Shown here in pieces: positions 60,896 through 64,000 of a DNA stretch of 64,000 nucleotides. This DNA is from Callorhinus ursinus (lineage: Eukaryota > Chordata > Mammalia > Carnivora > Otariidae). Position 1 is the stretch's first letter, and each line of letters starts with the position of its first letter. The stretch spans positions 25,578,071-25,642,070 of the forward strand of contig NW_020312785.1 of the NCBI RefSeq assembly GCF_003265705.1, given 5' to 3'. The translations under genes and the position numbers were made by a program. The notes under the pieces were generated by a model, which was given only the letters and a program-made list of their open reading frames with translations, had not been told where the DNA came from and ran no database searches.

Positions 60896-61465
60896 AATAA
60901 CTAATTTTAGAGGTAAAGAAACAAACAGTACTTGATTATTGTAGAAATAAAGAAAACTTCAAAGGTATTTGGGGGGGTTTTCACCTGTTGGGAGGTATAA
61001 TATTACCCAGACAGAAAATACATGAGAAAAAGTAGGCTTAGTAGAGAAGGTAGTAATTTAAATCTTATGTGTTTAAGTTGGAATGTCCTATATGAATTAC
61101 ACTGAAAATGCCTTGTTGGTATTTACAAATTGTCATAGCGAAAGATTTCAGCACAATGAACAAAACTGTGAATTACTGGTGAAAGGTGGTCAGAAATAAC
61201 AAAGAGAGGAAGCCCAGAATGTGACTAGGAAGAACCTAGGAGGGCTGGAGCAAGCTGTGATATGCAGAATCAGAGTGAAAAGGAGGAGGAAACAGCCCAC
61301 AAAATTCTCAGGGGCTTTTTAAACATTAATTTTTAGTTTGGTTAGGTATTTCAGAAATGTCAGTGTGCCCCATGACCAAATCAACTGAGGTCTGGACTGC
61401 AGTGGGTTGAGAAAGGAGAATGATGAGAGGAAGTGGAAGGCTAACTGCAGAAAACTCATTCAACA
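60896..61465. other. unassigned DNA
   Basis: Balanced to purine-rich sequence, possibly an old repeat. No gene was recognised. Confidence 0.4.
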
Positions 61466-62460
61466 AGGGGGGGCGGAGCAAGATGGCGGAGGAGTAGGAG
61501 ACCTGGATTTCGTCTGGTCTCAGGAATTCAGCTGAATAGGGATCAAACCATTCTGAACACCTACGAACTCAACAGGAGATCGAAGAGGAGAGTAGCAACA
61601 ACTCTCTGAACAGAGAAGCGACCACTTACTGGAAGGTAGGACGTGCGGAGAAGTGAATCCGAGGCGATATTCGGGAGGATAGACGGCGGGGGAGGGGGCC
61701 TCCGTCGGCCGCTTCTGGCAAGTGATAGAGCCGCAGAGCACAAAATCGGAACTTTTAGAAGTCGGCTCCGCGGACGGACGTCGCTCCAGTGGCTAAGCGG
61801 GGGGTGGAACCCTCGCAGGACAGTGTGGTCTCAGGACCCTTGGGGTCACAGAAAGACGGGGGGTGCCTGAGTGCAGCAGAGCTCCCAGGTATCAGAGAGG
61901 GGAAGCCGGCTGCAGAGACGGAGCCGAGGCGCGGGCTCTCAGCTCGGGGTTGCAATAAACTGTGATCCGCGGCCCAGTCAGGCCACTGCTCCTCCAGCAG
62001 GGACCCAACAAGTGGCAGAGCTGGGGAGACTCCCCTTCCTCCCCTGGGAGGAGCGGTGCGGGAGCGCACCGCAAGGATCTGCTGGGTTTGGAGACTCCAC
62101 ACGGGGTCGGGTGCCAGACATAGAAACGATCGGTCACAGGCCGGGTGAGCACGGAGTGCGGCCAGAGACTGGGGACACGGGAGTGACTGACTGCTTTTCT
62201 CTGGGGGCGCACTGAGGAGCAGAGCCCCAAGTTCTTGCCTCCTCTGGGGTGGAGATTGGAGGCTGCCATTTTCACTGTCCTCCTCCAAAGCCATATGGAA
62301 AGCTTGCAGGGAACAAAAGCTCCTGAGAGCAAACCCGAGCAGCTTGCTCAGCCCAGACCGACAAGGGTGGGGCAATTCTGCCTCCGGCAAAGACATTTGG
62401 GAACCATGGCAACAGGCCCCTCCCCCAGAAGATCAAGACGAACAGCCAGCAAGCCATGAC
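61466..62460 (+). promoter_or_regulatory. L1 internal promoter with YY1-type site
   Basis: GC-rich, CpG-dense region at the 5' end of the L1. CAAGATGGCGG (61479-61489) is a YY1-type motif close to the expected transcription start; in L1s generally YY1 sets the start site of the internal RNA polymerase II promoter. The long frames on both strands here (up to 213 codons, minus 61755-62396) reflect high GC, not genes. The region is a CpG-island-like patch in an AT-rich neighbourhood and a likely methylation target. Confidence 0.7.
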
Positions 62461-63293
62461 CAAGTTTACCGATCAAGGAGAATGGGAAAACTCCAGCGCT
62501 AGGGGAATACTGCACATAGAATTCATGGCTTTTTTTTTACCATGATTCATTAGTTTTTCAAAGTTAATTTTTTAACTGTTTTTTTTAATTTCTCTTTTTC
62601 CCTTTTTCAACCAACATCTTATCAATCCCTTTTTTTTAAAAAAAACATTTTTCATTTTTAGAGTCATATTTTATCCCTTCATAGTAGTTACTCTTATTTT
62701 TGGCATATATATATAAGTTGTTCTCTCTTTAAAATTTTCAGATACAGTTTCTTCTAACAGATCAAAATATACCCTAAATCACTAGTGTATGGCTTTGTTC
62801 TAAGTCTCCTGCCTGATCACATTCTCTCCCCCTTTTTTTTAAATCTTCTTCTTTCTTTTTTCAAACTTCTTATCGTATCAATTCCTTTTACAAAATCTTT
62901 TATAATTTTCATCTTTACAGTCATCTTTCATCCCTTCATTGTATCAACCCTTATTTTGTACAAATATAAGTCTTTCTTCCTTTAAAATTTTAGGAGGCAC
63001 TTTTTTCTAACAGACCAAAATATGCCCAAAATCTAGTCTGTGGCACTGATCTATGCACTAGCCTGATCATATTTGATCATATTCAGGTTTTTTTGTATTT
63101 TTCTGTTTTTATTTTTAATCTTTTTCTTTTTGTTTTTTTTTTCTTTCTTTCTTTTCTCTTTCTTTTCTCTTTCTTTCCCTTTCTTTTCCCCTGGTTTCAG
63201 GTCTTTTCTGATTTGTATAGAGTATATTTGCTGGGGACATTCTTAACCTGTTGGCATTTTGTTCTCTCATTCATCAATTCTCCTCTGGACAAA

Positions 63294-64000
63294 ATGACAA
63301 GACGAAAAAAATCACCTCAGCAAAAAGAACAAGAGATACTACTGTCAGCCAGGGACCTACTCAATACGGACATTAGTACGATGTCGGACCTAGAGTTCAG
63401 AATCATGACTTTAAAGATACTAGCTGGGCTTGAAAAAAGCGTGGAAGTTATTAGAGAAACCCTTTCTGGAGAAATAAAAGAACTAAAATCTAACCAAGTC
63501 GAAATCAAAAAGGCTATTAATGAGGTGCAATCAAAAATGGGGGCCCTAACTGCTAGGATAAATGAGGCAGAAGAGAGAATCAGCAATATAGAAGACCAAA
63601 TGATGGAAAATAAAGAGGCTGAGAAAGAGAGAAACAACTACAGGATCACGAGGGCAGAATTCGAGAGATAAGCAATACGATAAGACGAAACAACATTAGA
63701 ATAATTGGGATCCCAGAAGAAGAAGAAAGAGACAGAGGGGCAGAAGGTATATTGGAGCAAATAATAGCAGAGAACTTCCCTAATGTGAGGAAGGAAACAG
63801 GCATCAAAATCCAGGAGGCACAGAGAACCCCTCTCAAAATCAATAAAAATAGGTCAACACCCCAACATCTAATAGTAAAACTTACGAGGCTCAGAGACAA
63901 AGAGAAAATCCTGAAAGCAGCTCGGGAGAAGAGATATGTAACCTACAATGGTAGAAACATTAGATTGGCAACAGACCTATCCACAGAGACCTGGCCTGCC
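63294..64000 (+). pseudogene. L1 ORF1 (ORF1p), 5' part, with one frameshift
   Basis: ORF1p is the RNA-binding trimeric chaperone of the L1 RNP. The ATG at 63294 follows a T-rich leader; the frame extended upstream to 63093 is an artefact. The product starts MTRRKKSPQQKEQE (basic N-terminus). A coiled-coil-type segment, rich in E/K/L/I heptads (LEKSVEVIRETLSGEIKELK ... INEAEERISNIEDQM), runs to about residue 110. The frame stops at 63669-63671. From about 63634 the family sequence continues in another frame (HEGRIREISNTIRRNNIRII, the RRM start) and stays open to the window end. A single missing base near the AGAGAGAAAC run (63627-63636) explains this. Truncated by the window edge. Confidence 0.88.

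Larger units (their letters stand above)
61466..64000 (+). mobile_element. young L1: 5' UTR and start of ORF1 (runs off window)
   Basis: The element opens with GGGGGGGCGGAGCAAGATGGCGG, the usual L1 5' terminus with a YY1-type site. The 5' UTR is GC- and CpG-rich to about 62450 and then T-rich to the ORF1 start at 63294. Its sequence is little decayed and matches the style of young carnivoran L1s; a complete 5' end is uncommon among L1 copies. ORF2 and the 3' end lie outside the window, so activity cannot be judged. Confidence 0.93.

Noticed and set aside
61755..62396. 213-codon minus-strand frame and 146-codon overlap
   Set aside because: They lie inside the CpG-rich L1 5' UTR, where high GC removes stop codons.

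Overview
The window reads as nuclear DNA of a carnivoran mammal, most likely a non-canine caniform (bear, seal or mustelid relative). The reason is the repeat content. About eighteen tRNA-Lys-derived CAN-SINEs share the head 'GCGCCTGGGTGGCTCAG', a pyrimidine-rich middle and an (AAATA)n/poly(A) tail, and they differ from the typical dog SINEC_Cf and cat forms. They sit with carnivoran L1 elements, old mammalian repeats (MIR, L2, Tigger, MER20 and MER58-like hAT elements) and AT-rich unique DNA. There are no operons, prokaryotic signals or CRISPR arrays, and I see no intact host protein-coding gene. Nearly all open frames are chance frames or lie inside repeats.

Layout. From 1 to about 33 kb: AT-rich intergenic or intronic DNA with scattered SINEs, three related ERV-type LTRs (about 6.7-7.35, 22.0-22.6 and, inverted, 23.5-24.0 kb), a Tigger2-like element (12.96-13.29 kb), and a Tigger1-like element (28.19-28.87 kb) with complete inverted ends that is split by a younger SINE. 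Blocks that look more conserved than their surroundings lie near 8.8-9.96, 16.64-17.06 and 32.48-32.80 kb. From 33.02 to 35.11 kb: a minus-strand processed pseudogene of the deubiquitinase USP46, with 5' UTR, 3' UTR, polyadenylation signal, decayed poly(A) tail and target-site duplications. It lacks a large internal part of the coding region. From 35 to 42 kb: mostly unassigned DNA, with a SINE whose tail has grown into a long (GAAA)n microsatellite (37.19-37.36 kb). From 42.17 to 45.33 kb: the 3' half of a decayed L1 (reverse transcriptase through poly(A)), interrupted by a SINE. From 45 to 61 kb: unassigned DNA with further L1 3' ends, SINEs and MIRs. From 61.47 kb to the end: a young L1 with a complete-looking GC-rich 5' UTR and the start of ORF1, which carries one apparent frameshift; the element runs off the window.

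The features do not form a pathway. The shared process is L1-driven retrotransposition: L1 machinery explains the SINE insertions, the truncated L1 copies and the USP46 retrocopy, and most of these still show target-site duplications. I found no convincing evidence of a new biological system. The best leads are the exon-skipped-looking USP46 retrocopy, the nearly intact young L1 and several candidate conserved non-coding blocks.
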